46,898 bases of DNA from Streptomyces poriferorum (GTDB lineage: Bacteria; Actinomycetota; Actinomycetes; Streptomycetales; Streptomycetaceae): contig NZ_JAELVH010000023.1 in NCBI RefSeq assembly GCF_019399235.1, forward strand, positions 1-46,898, given 5' to 3'. A model generated the notes under the pieces. That model saw only the letters and a program-made list of their open reading frames with translations. It ran no database searches and had not been told where the DNA came from. The position numbers were made by a program, and so were the translations under genes. Positions 27,295 through 35,068 of this stretch are shown piece after piece; the stretch's first letter is position 1, and every line of letters starts with the position of its first letter.

Positions 27295-27665
27295 ACTGGC
27301 TGCTGGTGATCATCGGCGCGGCGGTGGGCGCCCCGCTGCGGTATCTGACCGACCGGGCGGTGCAGTCCAGGCACGACACCGTCTTCCCGTGGGGGACCTT
27401 CACGGTGAACGTGAGCGGCTGTCTGGTGCTCGGCCTGCTGACCGGCGCGGTGGCCGCCGGCGCCGCGTCCTCGCATTTCCAGCTGCTGGTCGGGACGGGG
27501 CTCTGCGGGGCGCTGACCACGTACTCGACGTTCAGCTACGAGACGCTGCGGCTGGCCGAGGGCGGGGCGCGGTTCTACGCGGCGGCCAACGCGGTGGCGA
27601 GCGTGGTCGCGGGTCTCGGCGCGGCGTTCGCCGGTGTCGCGCTCGCCGAGGCGCTCTGGAGCTGA
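27291..27665 (+). CDS. crcB: Fluoride ion exporter FluC/CrcB, subunit 2
   Basis: The 124-residue product is a second Fluc subunit, clearly diverged from the first: [32 protein letters not shown] (Asn) and [17 protein letters not shown]. The two copies share motifs but little else, consistent with obligate heterodimers of fixed orientation, as in other actinobacterial and Bacillus pairs. The GTG start overlaps the DUF190 stop. A bidirectional hairpin follows. Confidence 0.92.
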   Translation: MNWLLVIIGAAVGAPLRYLTDRAVQSRHDTVFPWGTFTVNVSGCLVLGLLTGAVAAGAASSHFQLLVGTGLCGALTTYSTFSYETLRLAEGGARFYAAANAVASVVAGLGAAFAGVALAEALWS

Positions 27666-27693
27666 CCGCTTCCGGCCGGGCACGCATGACCGC

Positions 27694-27742
27694 ACACGCC
27701 GAGGCCCGGCCTCCCTCTCGGGGAGACCGGGCCTCGGCGTGT
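27694..27742. terminator. Perfect 16-bp hairpin, bidirectional terminator
   Basis: Arms 27694-27709 and 27727-27742 are perfect complements, with an inner CTCCC/GGGAG stem. It separates the convergent fluC operon and the minus-strand gene ending at 27755. Confidence 0.85.
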
Positions 27743-27754
27743 GACGGTGCGGGC

Positions 27755-28066
27755 TCAGACGTCCTGGCCGGGCGTACCCAGCGCGGCGGACGCCGCTTCC
27801 AGGGGGCTGAGCACCACGGGCGCGGCGGGCGCCGGGACGGACCGGCAGGTGAAACCGAGGCGCGAGAGCGCCCTGGTCACCTCACCGGCCGAGAAGTCGC
27901 GGCGGTCCTGCCGGGTGATGATCTCGCCGACCTGCTTGACGGGGTACACACGACGACTGATGATCACCGATTCCCCGGTGACGGGTTCGGGCTTGATGCC
28001 CTTCATCGATTCCTCGACCTCGTTCTTGAACAGGTCGAACGGGAAGCGGGCGATGACGCAGCGCAT
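27755..28066 (-). CDS. Conserved hypothetical protein of the DEAD-box/cold-shock cluster
   Basis: The 103-residue product begins MRCVIARFPFDLFKNEVEES and contains GIKPEPVTGESVIISRR and GEIITRQDRRDFSAGEVTRAL. In Streptomyces genomes I recall this family next to a DEAD-box helicase and a CspA-type gene, the same arrangement as here (52 bases after the helicase). It may bind RNA or the helicase. There is no known domain, signal peptide or membrane helix. Confidence 0.8.
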   Translation of the reverse strand: MRCVIARFPFDLFKNEVEESMKGIKPEPVTGESVIISRRVYPVKQVGEIITRQDRRDFSAGEVTRALSRLGFTCRSVPAPAAPVVLSPLEAASAALGTPGQDV

Positions 28067-28117
28067 AGTGCCTCAACGGGATCGGGGGACGGAACCGGGC
28101 GGAAACGCGGATGTCGG

Positions 28118-29713
28118 TCAGGCGGCACGGTCGCCGGCGGAGCGGCGCGGTGCGCCACCGCCCCGCGGCTGGGAGGAAGCCGAGGACGACGAGGAGGACG
28201 GCGAGCGGCGGGCCTGGGCGGGCCGGCTGCGCCGGCCGCGGGAGGACGAGCCGCTCCTGGGGCGCTCGGACGGCGGCGAGGTGATGGTGACGGGGATGCC
28301 CGAGGGCGCCTGCGCACCGGTGATCCGGCTGAGCTCGGCCTCGCCGGAGCGGACCTCGGCGACCTGCGGGGTGATCCCTGCGTCGGCCATCAGACGCGTC
28401 ATCTCGCGGCGCTGGTTGGGCAGCACCAGCGTGACGACGCTGCCGGACTCCCCGGCCCGGGCGGTACGGCCGCCGCGGTGCAGGTAGTCCTTGTGGTCGC
28501 TCGGCGGGTCGACGTTGACGACCAGGTCGAGGTTGTCGACGTGGATACCGCGGGCCGCGACGTTCGTGGCGACCAGCACCGTGACGTGGCCGGTCTTGAA
28601 CCGCGTCAGGGTCCGGGTCCGCTGCGGCTGGGACTTCCCGCCGTGCAGCGCGGCCGCCCGCACCCCGCTGCTGAGCAGGTGGTCGGTGAGCTTGTCCACG
28701 GCGTGCTTGGTGTCGAGGAACATGATCACCCGGCCGTCGCGGGCGGCGATCTCCGTCGTGGTGGCGTACTTGTCGGCGCCGCGGACGTAGAGCACGTGGT
28801 GCTCCATCGTCGTGACCGCACCGGCGGCCGGGTCGACCGAGTGGACGACCGGGTCGTGCAGGTAGCGGCGGACCAGCAGGTCGACGTTACGGTCCAGGGT
28901 CGCCGAGAACAGCATCCGCTGGCCCTCCGCCTGCACCTGGTCGAGCAGCTCGGTGACCTGCGGCATGAAGCCCATGTCGGCCATCTGGTCGGCCTCGTCG
29001 AGCACGGTGATGGCGACGCGGTCCAGGATGCAGTCGCCGCGCTCGATCAGGTCCTTGAGCCGGCCGGGCGTGGCGACGACGACCTCGGAGCCGCCGCGCA
29101 GCGCCGCGGACTGCCGGCCGATCGACATGCCGCCGACGACGGTGGCCATCCGCAGCCTCAGCGAGCGGGCGTACGGGGTGAGCGCGTCGGTGACCTGCTG
29201 GGCGAGCTCGCGGGTGGGCACGAGGACCAGGGCCAGCGGGCGGCGGGATTCGGCGCGCTGTCCCTCGATACGGGCCAGCAGGGCCAGGCCGAAGGCGAGG
29301 GTCTTGCCGGAGCCGGTGCGGCCGCGGCCGAGCACGTCACGGCCGGCCAGCGAGTTGGGCAGCGTGGCCGCCTGGATCGGGAAGGGCACGGTGACGCCCT
29401 CGTTGGCGAGCGCCGACAGCAGGGGCGCGGGCATCTCCAGGTCGGCGAAGGCCTCGACGGCGGGCAGACCTGGGGTGATGGTCTTCGGCAGGGCGAACTC
29501 ACCCTGCTTGGCGGCGGGGCGGCGGCCGTAGCCACCACCGGAGCGCTGGGCCGGGGCGCCGAAGCGTCCCTGGCCGCCGCCCTGACGGCTGCCCGGGGCC
29601 TGCGAGCGGAAACCGCCGCCACCCGAACGGGAGCCGCCGGAACCGGAGGCTCCACCGCCACGGGTGGTGCGGGAGAAACGGTCATTGGAGCGAGCTGTGC
29701 GATCGCGGTTCAT
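28118..29713 (-). CDS. DEAD-box ATP-dependent RNA helicase
   Basis: The 531-residue product has a Gly/Arg/Ser-rich N-terminus (1-70), then all helicase motifs: Q motif PFPIQAATLP, motif I GRTGSGKT (131-138), Ia PTRELAQQ, Ib TPGRLKDL, II DEAD (239-242), III SAT (270-272), V TNVAARGIHV, VI HRGGRTARAG. A basic low-complexity tail (RPRSGSSSRGRRSRP onward) follows. It unwinds structured RNA, and by its neighbours it is probably a cold-adaptation helicase. ATG 29713 has GAGGAAAGG 6 bases upstream. Confidence 0.95.
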   Translation of the reverse strand: MNRDRTARSNDRFSRTTRGGGASGSGGSRSGGGGFRSQAPGSRQGGGQGRFGAPAQRSGGGYGRRPAAKQGEFALPKTITPGLPAVEAFADLEMPAPLLSALANEGVTVPFPIQAATLPNSLAGRDVLGRGRTGSGKTLAFGLALLARIEGQRAESRRPLALVLVPTRELAQQVTDALTPYARSLRLRMATVVGGMSIGRQSAALRGGSEVVVATPGRLKDLIERGDCILDRVAITVLDEADQMADMGFMPQVTELLDQVQAEGQRMLFSATLDRNVDLLVRRYLHDPVVHSVDPAAGAVTTMEHHVLYVRGADKYATTTEIAARDGRVIMFLDTKHAVDKLTDHLLSSGVRAAALHGGKSQPQRTRTLTRFKTGHVTVLVATNVAARGIHVDNLDLVVNVDPPSDHKDYLHRGGRTARAGESGSVVTLVLPNQRREMTRLMADAGITPQVAEVRSGEAELSRITGAQAPSGIPVTITSPPSERPRSGSSSRGRRSRPAQARRSPSSSSSSASSQPRGGGAPRRSAGDRAA

Positions 29714-30060
29714 ACAGAACCTTTCCTCGATATGGCGCGTATCGAGGAATTCATTGCGGCGACGAGCGGCACAAGAATCGCAAGAACGGGCCGTTGGCAT
29801 ACGTGAACGAAGCCCGGCAGCCGGTCTTGAGCCGATACGGGCCCGGGAGAACCGGGTCCGGCGCTTCGCAATGACGGACGAACCGGCCCGGGGTGCGGGC
29901 CTGAAGGTCTCGTCACGGGGCTCCGGCGGACCGGTGGTCCGGGAGCCATGGCGGATCGTCCGCCGCACGGTGAAGAGTGCGGGTCCTGTGCGCTTCCCCG
30001 GCGGCTCGTGGCGGTGGTACCGGCACGGCGTGCACGGAGGCGGACCCGGGAAAAGCAACG

Positions 30061-30095
30061 AGCTGGGGCCCGCACCCAAGGTGCGGGCCCCAGCT
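30061..30095 (-). terminator. Perfect 16-bp hairpin terminator after the cold-shock gene
   Basis: Arms 30061-30076 and 30080-30095 are perfect complements with a CAA loop, 42 bases past the csp stop. The rest of 29714-30136 holds the helicase leader and no recognised gene. Confidence 0.9.
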
Positions 30096-30136
30096 GTGGA
30101 TGCTCACTCAGCGCATAAGCGCCGGTGTCATCGGAT

Positions 30137-30340
30137 TCACGCGGGGGTGATGTTCTCCGCCTGCGGGCCCTTCTGGCCCTGCGTGACGTCGAAGTTCACC
30201 TTCTGGCCCTCCTGCAGCTCACGGAAGCCGCTGGCGGCGATGTTCGAGTAGTGGGCGAAGACGTCAGCGCCGCCACCATCCTGCTCGATGAAGCCGAAGC
30301 CCTTTTCCGCGTTGAACCACTTGACGGTGCCAGTAGCCAT
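30137..30340 (-). CDS. CspA-family cold-shock protein
   Basis: The 67-residue product is a single cold-shock domain, a small beta-barrel RNA chaperone. RNP1 is KGFGFIEQ (13-20) and RNP2 is DVFAHYS (26-32), preceded by [12 protein letters not shown]. The length is standard. A strong AAAAGGAGAT ribosome site precedes the ATG. A long AT-richer leader (30341 to about 30620) with a perfect dyad suggests post-transcriptional control. Confidence 0.96.
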   Translation of the reverse strand: MATGTVKWFNAEKGFGFIEQDGGGADVFAHYSNIAASGFRELQEGQKVNFDVTQGQKGPQAENITPA

Positions 30341-30368
30341 GTTTTATCTCCTTTTGGGGCAGAGCCCG

Positions 30369-30391
30369 GGGACTGGCACTGTGCCAGTCCC
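30369..30391. promoter_or_regulatory. Perfect 11-bp dyad in the csp leader
   Basis: GGGACTGGCAC (30369-30379), one base, then GTGCCAGTCCC (30381-30391). It lies 29-51 bases upstream of the csp ATG and 17 bases upstream of its ribosome site. It could be an operator or an RNA hairpin near the start site. Confidence 0.75.
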
Positions 30392-30694
30392 GCGTCGCCG
30401 CGATGATTACCCCATCCGGATAATGAGCCGGAAAATACAAAAGCGCACCCACCGGCCCATTTAGCCGAGGAGAGCACTTGGAGTCTTTGGGAACCACAAC
30501 TGCAACTGAGATCTACAGTAGCACAATGAATGCGAGCAGGCGCGGCAAGTAATTACACTCCGCCCGGCGCGTCATAAACCTTCACCGGGCATTGCATAAA
30601 ATTCTGTGCTTGCGGCTATAGATATTCGCCTCTCCGTGCTACGGCCTCTCGGGGCCGGCACCCCGCCCTTCCCCCGGCCCTGGCGCGGGAGAAG
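30392..30694. other. AT-richer leader and upstream region of csp
   Basis: No gene. On the minus strand there are several AT-rich stretches (TTATCC, TACTGT, AATTAC, TATAGCC) usable as promoter elements, but I cannot choose one. Base composition is clearly less GC-rich than the surroundings. Confidence 0.5.
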
Positions 30695-31115
30695 GGCGCA
30701 CGGGGCAGCCGCGCGTGAACCTCGGCGCGATCAGCTCAAAGGGGCGAAGCGCCAACTCCACCCCGCCGCAGTGGAGTTCAGCCGCCGTCGCATCGCCCGG
30801 CGGGCGCTCCGGCAGATCGCACGCCGTGACACCGCCTGCTTCGAAGCCGGCGGCGAGCCGGACCTTGGCGCGACCGCCTGTCGACTCATAGAGGCCCGCG
30901 ACGGGGGTCGCCGCTCGCGCCGTCCGCCGGTTCGACCGCGCTCACGACAACCGCGTCGTCGTCGACGGCCGCCGGCGGGCCGCCTCCCGCTCACCGGTGA
31001 CCCGGCGCCCGGCAGGTCGATGCGAAATCCCTCGCGGGCCGCGTCGCCGATCGCCGCACCGGGCACGAGCGCGTTCCGGAAGCGGTGCCCGCCCCGATCG
31101 GTCTCCGGGCCGGGG
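30695..31115 (-). pseudogene. C-terminal remnant of a GH38 alpha-mannosidase
   Basis: Three frames together rebuild the tail of a family-38 alpha-mannosidase. First comes ETDRGGHRFRNALVPGAAIG and AAREGFRIDLPG (31111-31000). After a shift, AVVVSAVEPADGASGD follows. After another shift comes VRLAAGFEAGGVTACDLPER and VELALRPFELIAPRF (about 30890-30700). The order and spacing match the conserved C-terminal beta domains (family pattern ETDRGEHRF, REGYRINLP, LRPFEI). The catalytic N-terminal part is absent, so this is a decayed fragment. Confidence 0.7.
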
Positions 31116-31143
31116 CCTCCGCGCGCTGAGCCGGGGCCGCGGA

Positions 31144-31545
31144 TCAGGCCGTGTCGCGGCCCGGGGCGGGGTGGCGCAGCTCCTCGTTCAGCCGGAGCGC
31201 CTCTTCGAGCTGGTCCTCCAGGATCACGATGCGGCACGCGGCCTCGATCGGCGCCCCGGCGTCGACGAGCTCACGGGCGCGCGCCGCGATGCGCAGCTGA
31301 TAGCGGGAGTAGCGCCGGTGGCCACCCTCGGAGCGCAGCGGGGTGATCAGCCGCGCCTCACCGATCGCGCGGAGGAATCCGGGCGTGGCGCCGATCATCT
31401 CGGCGGCGCGGCCCATGGTGTAGGCGGGGTAGTCGTCGTCATCGAGACGGTCAGTGGCGTGCGGAGGGGTGTCGGGGGGCATGTGCACCTGCCGCGTATC
31501 GCTGACTTCGTTGACCGAACGAGAAACTCTCATTGTGCGAGCCAT
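31144..31545 (-). CDS. MerR-family transcriptional regulator
   Basis: The 133-residue product has a MerR-type winged HTH: AYTMGRAAEMIGATPGFLRA, RLITPLRSEGGHRRYSRYQL, then a dimerisation helix (AACRIVILEDQLEEALRLNEELRH). It lacks a long effector domain and cysteines for metal sensing, resembling small heat-shock-type (HspR-like) MerR proteins. ATG 31545 is preferred; ATG 31557 is in frame. The operon is single-gene and the target is unknown. Confidence 0.85.
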   Translation of the reverse strand: MARTMRVSRSVNEVSDTRQVHMPPDTPPHATDRLDDDDYPAYTMGRAAEMIGATPGFLRAIGEARLITPLRSEGGHRRYSRYQLRIAARARELVDAGAPIEAACRIVILEDQLEEALRLNEELRHPAPGRDTA

Positions 31546-31730
31546 CGTCTCTAGCATAGCCGCGATAGATTTCCCGGGCCGGACGGGGGAAATAACCTGG
31601 TCCGGACCGCTCCCGGCCCTGTTCGGCCCAGCGCCGCGACCGTCACCCGGCCGGCGCCCGGAGCCGCCGTCGCCGCACTCTCCGGGAGGACCGACCGGGG
31701 GCTCGCCAAGAACACTGACCGGCCGGTCAG

Positions 31731-31765
31731 TTGATGGCTGCCTGACCAGGGGCCATAATGCAGGC
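31731..31765 (+). promoter_or_regulatory. Strong vegetative promoter with no ORF
   Basis: TTGATG (31731-31736), exactly 17 bases, CATAAT (31754-31759). The predicted start at about 31766 coincides with the first base of the hairpin of the candidate RNA. Confidence 0.6.
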
Positions 31766-31898
31766 GTAGCCCTTCACGCATCCCCCGTCGTGAAGGGCTA
31801 CACCCATGTGCGCGCCGGGCCTTCCCGTGCGGGCCGGGTTCGCGCAGGAGTCTTCACGGGCAAGGGACTCCCCTCGTGGTCCCCTGCCCATGTTTTTT
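31766..31898 (+). ncRNA. Candidate small RNA or leader with intrinsic terminator
   Basis: The predicted transcript begins with a perfect 13-bp hairpin (31766-31778 with 31789-31801). It ends with a hairpin (31858-31868 with 31879-31889) followed by six T residues at 31893-31898, a T-run that is rare in this genome. The stretch CGTGAAG (31789-31795) could instead pair with CTTCACG at 31852-31858, at the base of the terminator stem, so two mutually exclusive folds exist. No conserved protein is encoded here. It may be an independent sRNA or an attenuated leader for the HTH gene at 32108. The rest of 31546-32107 has no gene. Confidence 0.5.
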
Positions 31899-32107
31899 CG
31901 AGTTAACAGTGACTCAAAGTGTTTGCGCAAGCCCGCTCCGGACACCGGAGCAAGATGCTCCACTTCATCCCTTTCCGGTGTGCCATCAGGCATCCCGGGC
32001 CGCGGACGCGGCGTCGGGGTTCGTTACAGTACGAGCCCGTTGACCGAATCGAGCACCGCGCGGAGCCGGACAGACACCCGTGCGGCGGACGTGAACGTGG
32101 GGGCCGG

Positions 32108-32557
32108 ATGGACAACGGTGAGGAACGCGCGCCGGAGCTGCGAACGCTGCGGCAGAAGGTCGAGTACATGGTCGAGAAGACCTTTCCCGGCCGCAAGATC
32201 TCGGGACGGGTCTTCGCCGACCTGGTCAAGGAGCGCGGCGGGTCCCTCTCCCACAGCTACTTCTCCAACATCCTGGCCGGCAAGGTCACCCAGCCGTCCG
32301 AGGACATCCTCAAGGCGCTCGGCCTCGGCTTCGGCGTGGACTGGCGCTTCTTCAAGGAGGAGTCCGAGGTCGTCGACGACGTCGTCGCGGGCCTGCAGTT
32401 CCTGGCGAAGCGGCGTACCGGCGAGATCAGCGGGCTGGCCGGGCGCGGGCTGGACGAGGACGGACTTCCGCCCGAACTCCTGCAGTTCGCGCTCGCCCTG
32501 CTGAAGGACGCGGAGGACCGGCAGCCACCGGCCGGCGGCGGACCACGGGGTCAGTGA
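32108..32557 (+). CDS. XRE-like helix-turn-helix regulator
   Basis: The 149-residue product has an HTH-like region near 12-70 (LRTLRQKVEYMVEKTFPG, GRVFADLVKERGGSLSHSYFSNILAGKVTQPSEDILKALGL), the pattern of Streptomyces regulators that recognise a flexible operator through a repressor-type HTH. The C-terminal half is helical (SEVVDDVVAGLQFLAKRR, ELLQFALALLKDAED). It is followed 7 bases later by a metalloprotease gene, the arrangement of ImmR/ImmA-type pairs in which the protease removes the repressor. Confidence 0.8.
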   Translation: MDNGEERAPELRTLRQKVEYMVEKTFPGRKISGRVFADLVKERGGSLSHSYFSNILAGKVTQPSEDILKALGLGFGVDWRFFKEESEVVDDVVAGLQFLAKRRTGEISGLAGRGLDEDGLPPELLQFALALLKDAEDRQPPAGGGPRGQ

Positions 32558-32564
32558 GGTGTCC

Positions 32565-33119
32565 ATGCGTGAGCTGCGGAAGGAGTGCGAGGCCGGGCTT
32601 GCCGGACTCCCGCTGCCCTCCCCCTTCACCGTCGAGGGGCTGGTGGCCAACATGGAGGCGGCCCGCGGCCGCACCATCGTGCTGCACGAGATGCCCGACC
32701 GGCTCGCCCGCGTCAACGCGGCCTGCGGGCTGCGGCTGAAGGCCGGCGGGACCAGCGTCGTGCTCTACCGCCGGCGCCCCACCGCGTACCAGACCCAGCA
32801 CGTCATCCTGCACGAGCTGTGCCACGAGTGGTTCGACCACGGCACCTCGCTGGACGCGGAGCAGTTGCGGCGGCTGCTGCCGGTCTTCGACACCTCCCTG
32901 ATCGCCCGGGTCGTTGGCCCGGACGCGCTGGGCAGCCCGGACGCCGTGCAGGCCCGCGCCCAGTACGACACCCATGACGAACGCATGGCCGAATTGGGCG
33001 CCTCACTCATCCCCCGCATGGCGAGGGACGTGACGAGCGATGACATGGTGGGGCGGCTCGCCAACTCGCTCTCGCGCCCGGTCGCCCACCGCCGCCGGGG
33101 CCTGTTCCGCCGTTCGTAG
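32565..33119 (+). CDS. ImmA/IrrE-family metallo-endopeptidase
   Basis: The 184-residue product has the zinc motif HELCHE (His83, Glu84, His87, Glu88) within QHVILHELCHEWFDHG, and a downstream ERMAELGASLI helix that supplies the third ligand in this family (ImmA/IrrE, DUF955). Family members cleave cognate HTH repressors. ATG 32565 has TGAGG 5 bases upstream; GTG 32559 is an alternative. It is tightly coupled to the HTH gene and followed by two membrane protein genes. Confidence 0.88.
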   Translation: MRELRKECEAGLAGLPLPSPFTVEGLVANMEAARGRTIVLHEMPDRLARVNAACGLRLKAGGTSVVLYRRRPTAYQTQHVILHELCHEWFDHGTSLDAEQLRRLLPVFDTSLIARVVGPDALGSPDAVQARAQYDTHDERMAELGASLIPRMARDVTSDDMVGRLANSLSRPVAHRRRGLFRRS

Positions 33120-33161
33120 CACCGCGTTTCCCCCGATCCCCCCACCCCGAGGACTTCTGCC

Positions 33162-34427
33162 GTGACCCCGCTCGACGTCGCCGGCTATCTGATAGCCGTC
33201 CTGATGACAGCAGTCGCCGTGTGGCGCATGCCGGCCGCCCTGTGGGGCGACGAGGAGGACCGTCGCCGCCGGGCCCTGTGGGGCTGTTACGCCGGATTCG
33301 CCGCCGCCCTGTGGACCAAGACCCGGGCCGTGCGCATCGGGCTCAACGACAGCCCGGTCACCGATCTCTCGGTGCTGATCAAGCACTACACGGCGACGGT
33401 CGCGATTCTGGCCATTCTCAGCTACATCGTCGCGATCTACGGCCAGTACGCCGATGCCGGGGCCGTCCCGCGCCACGTACGGTTCGCGCGGATGATCCAG
33501 CAGGTCGCGGCGAAGGCCTCCGTCGCCACGCTCGTCCTGCTGACGGTGCTGTTCTTCACCGTCGTCGACCGGTCCACGCCGTCGGACCGCTTCGTCGCCG
33601 ACCACGCGGGGCAGTGGGGGGCGACGCTCTACATGAGCGTGTTCTACCTCTATCTCGGCGCCGCCTCCGCCGTCTGCGCCTACCAGTGGGCGCTCGCCAC
33701 GGCGAGCGCCGGGCGGCGCCATCTGCGGGTGGGCCTGGGGATGATGACGTTCGCCATGTTCATCGGGGTCGGCTACACCGTCAGCCGGACGCTGTTCCTC
33801 TGGGTCAGCGTCGTCGACCAGCCCGGCGAGGCCTTCGCGCTGCGCTTCGACGAGATCACCGAGGCCTCGCAGGTGGTGCTGTTCGCCTTCTTCGCGATCG
33901 GCGCCTCCATCCCCGCGTGTCGCAACGTCCGCCGCCGGGCGACGCTCTGGCGCGCCCAGGTGAAGCTGCATGCCCTCTGGTACGAGCTGATGACGGCCTT
34001 CCCCGACCAGCCCTTCGACCCCCCGGCCCCGCTGCTGCGCGAGCTGTCCCGGTTCGGCACCCCGGCCGACCTGCGCGTCGACCGGTGGGCCGCGGACATC
34101 GCCGACGCGGTGGAGAAGCTGCGCCACTACGTGCCCGACGCGCTGCTGCCGGCCGCCGAGGCCGCCGCCGCGGACGGCGGTGCCGGCCGGGAGCGGACCG
34201 GGCCGCTGGCCGACGCCTACTGGATCAAGGCGGCGCTCGCGGCCCGGAGCGCCGGGACGCCGGCGGGCGACGCTGCCGCCGTCGGCACCCAGCACGCCAC
34301 CGACCAGGACGGCGAGGTCGCCTGGCTGGTCCGGGTGGCGGCGGCGTACCGCACGGTCGCACCGGAGCGGGCCCGGCAGGTCCTCGCAGCGTCCGCAGCG
34401 GTCCAGGAGCAGGAGCAGCAGACATGA
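33162..34427 (+). CDS. Seven-helix membrane protein, MAB_1171c/DUF6545-like
   Basis: The 421-residue product has about seven membrane segments in residues 1-260 (LDVAGYLIAVLMTAVAV, ATVAILAILSYIVAIYGQY, SVATLVLLTVLFFTVVD, TLYMSVFYLYLGAASAVC, LGLGMMTFAMFIGVGYTVSR-like, ASQVVLFAFFAIGASIPAC), then a cytoplasmic helical tail of about 160 residues. This matches actinobacterial proteins loosely named MAB_1171c family putative transporters. It sits immediately downstream of the HTH-protease pair, so a membrane-sensor role is plausible. GTG 33162 has GAGGAC 8 bases upstream. Confidence 0.72.
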   Translation: MTPLDVAGYLIAVLMTAVAVWRMPAALWGDEEDRRRRALWGCYAGFAAALWTKTRAVRIGLNDSPVTDLSVLIKHYTATVAILAILSYIVAIYGQYADAGAVPRHVRFARMIQQVAAKASVATLVLLTVLFFTVVDRSTPSDRFVADHAGQWGATLYMSVFYLYLGAASAVCAYQWALATASAGRRHLRVGLGMMTFAMFIGVGYTVSRTLFLWVSVVDQPGEAFALRFDEITEASQVVLFAFFAIGASIPACRNVRRRATLWRAQVKLHALWYELMTAFPDQPFDPPAPLLRELSRFGTPADLRVDRWAADIADAVEKLRHYVPDALLPAAEAAAADGGAGRERTGPLADAYWIKAALAARSAGTPAGDAAAVGTQHATDQDGEVAWLVRVAAAYRTVAPERARQVLAASAAVQEQEQQT

Positions 34428-35017
34428 GCACGAGCACCACCCACGAGGCGGGCGCGTCCACCGCACGCACCGTGACCGACGTCTTCCAGCCCCGCAACGT
34501 CCTGCTGGCCGGCATGCTCGCCATCGGGCTGGCGGCGGCGGGCCACTGGACGGGGCTGCTGTGGGGACTCCTCGGCGCCCTGTGCGCGGGGCTCGTCCCG
34601 GCCGGCTACATCGAGTGGGAGCGCGGGCGCGGCACCTGGGGCGACCGCCATGTCGTCGACCGGACCAAGCGGGCCCCGATCTTCCTCGTCATCCTCGGCT
34701 CCATCGGCACCGGTTCGGCAGTCATGGTGCTGGGCGGCGCCCCGTCGGGCATCCTGACCGCGATGCTCGGGCTCTGGGTGATGACCGTCGTCCTGCTGGC
34801 CGTCAACACGGTGTGGAAGATCTCGGTGGACGCCTCGGTCGCCTCGGCAGCGGTCGCGCTGCTCGCCGCGGTGCACTCGCCGTGGTGGCTGTTCGGATAC
34901 CTGATGACGGCGGCCGTGTGCTGGTCGCGGGTGGCGCTCGGCTACCACACGGTGGGCCAGGTGACGGCCGGGACGGCGCTGGGCGCGGCGACGGCGGGCG
35001 CGTTCCTGTTCGTGTGA
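34424..35017 (+). CDS. PAP2-like membrane protein with altered catalytic site
   Basis: The 197-residue product has five to six membrane segments and the late PAP2 motif SRVALGYHTVGQVTAG (168-183, His175 present). In the earlier motif, where PAP2 relatives read K-x-S-V-H, it has WKISVDASVA (131-140): Asp136 replaces the His. Catalytic phosphatase activity is therefore doubtful. The ATG overlaps the stop of the seven-helix protein gene (ATGA), so the two are translationally coupled. It is the last gene of the cassette. Confidence 0.7.
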   Translation: MSTSTTHEAGASTARTVTDVFQPRNVLLAGMLAIGLAAAGHWTGLLWGLLGALCAGLVPAGYIEWERGRGTWGDRHVVDRTKRAPIFLVILGSIGTGSAVMVLGGAPSGILTAMLGLWVMTVVLLAVNTVWKISVDASVASAAVALLAAVHSPWWLFGYLMTAAVCWSRVALGYHTVGQVTAGTALGAATAGAFLFV

Positions 35018-35068
35018 GCGGGGCCCGGCGTCGTTGAACGGGCCGCGCGCGGGGTCCATGGTGGTGCC

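Noticed and set aside
31144..31545. MerR-like gene as HspR with a dnaK operon
   Set aside because: No chaperone genes are adjacent and no HAIR-type sites were seen; the similarity is only of general MerR type.
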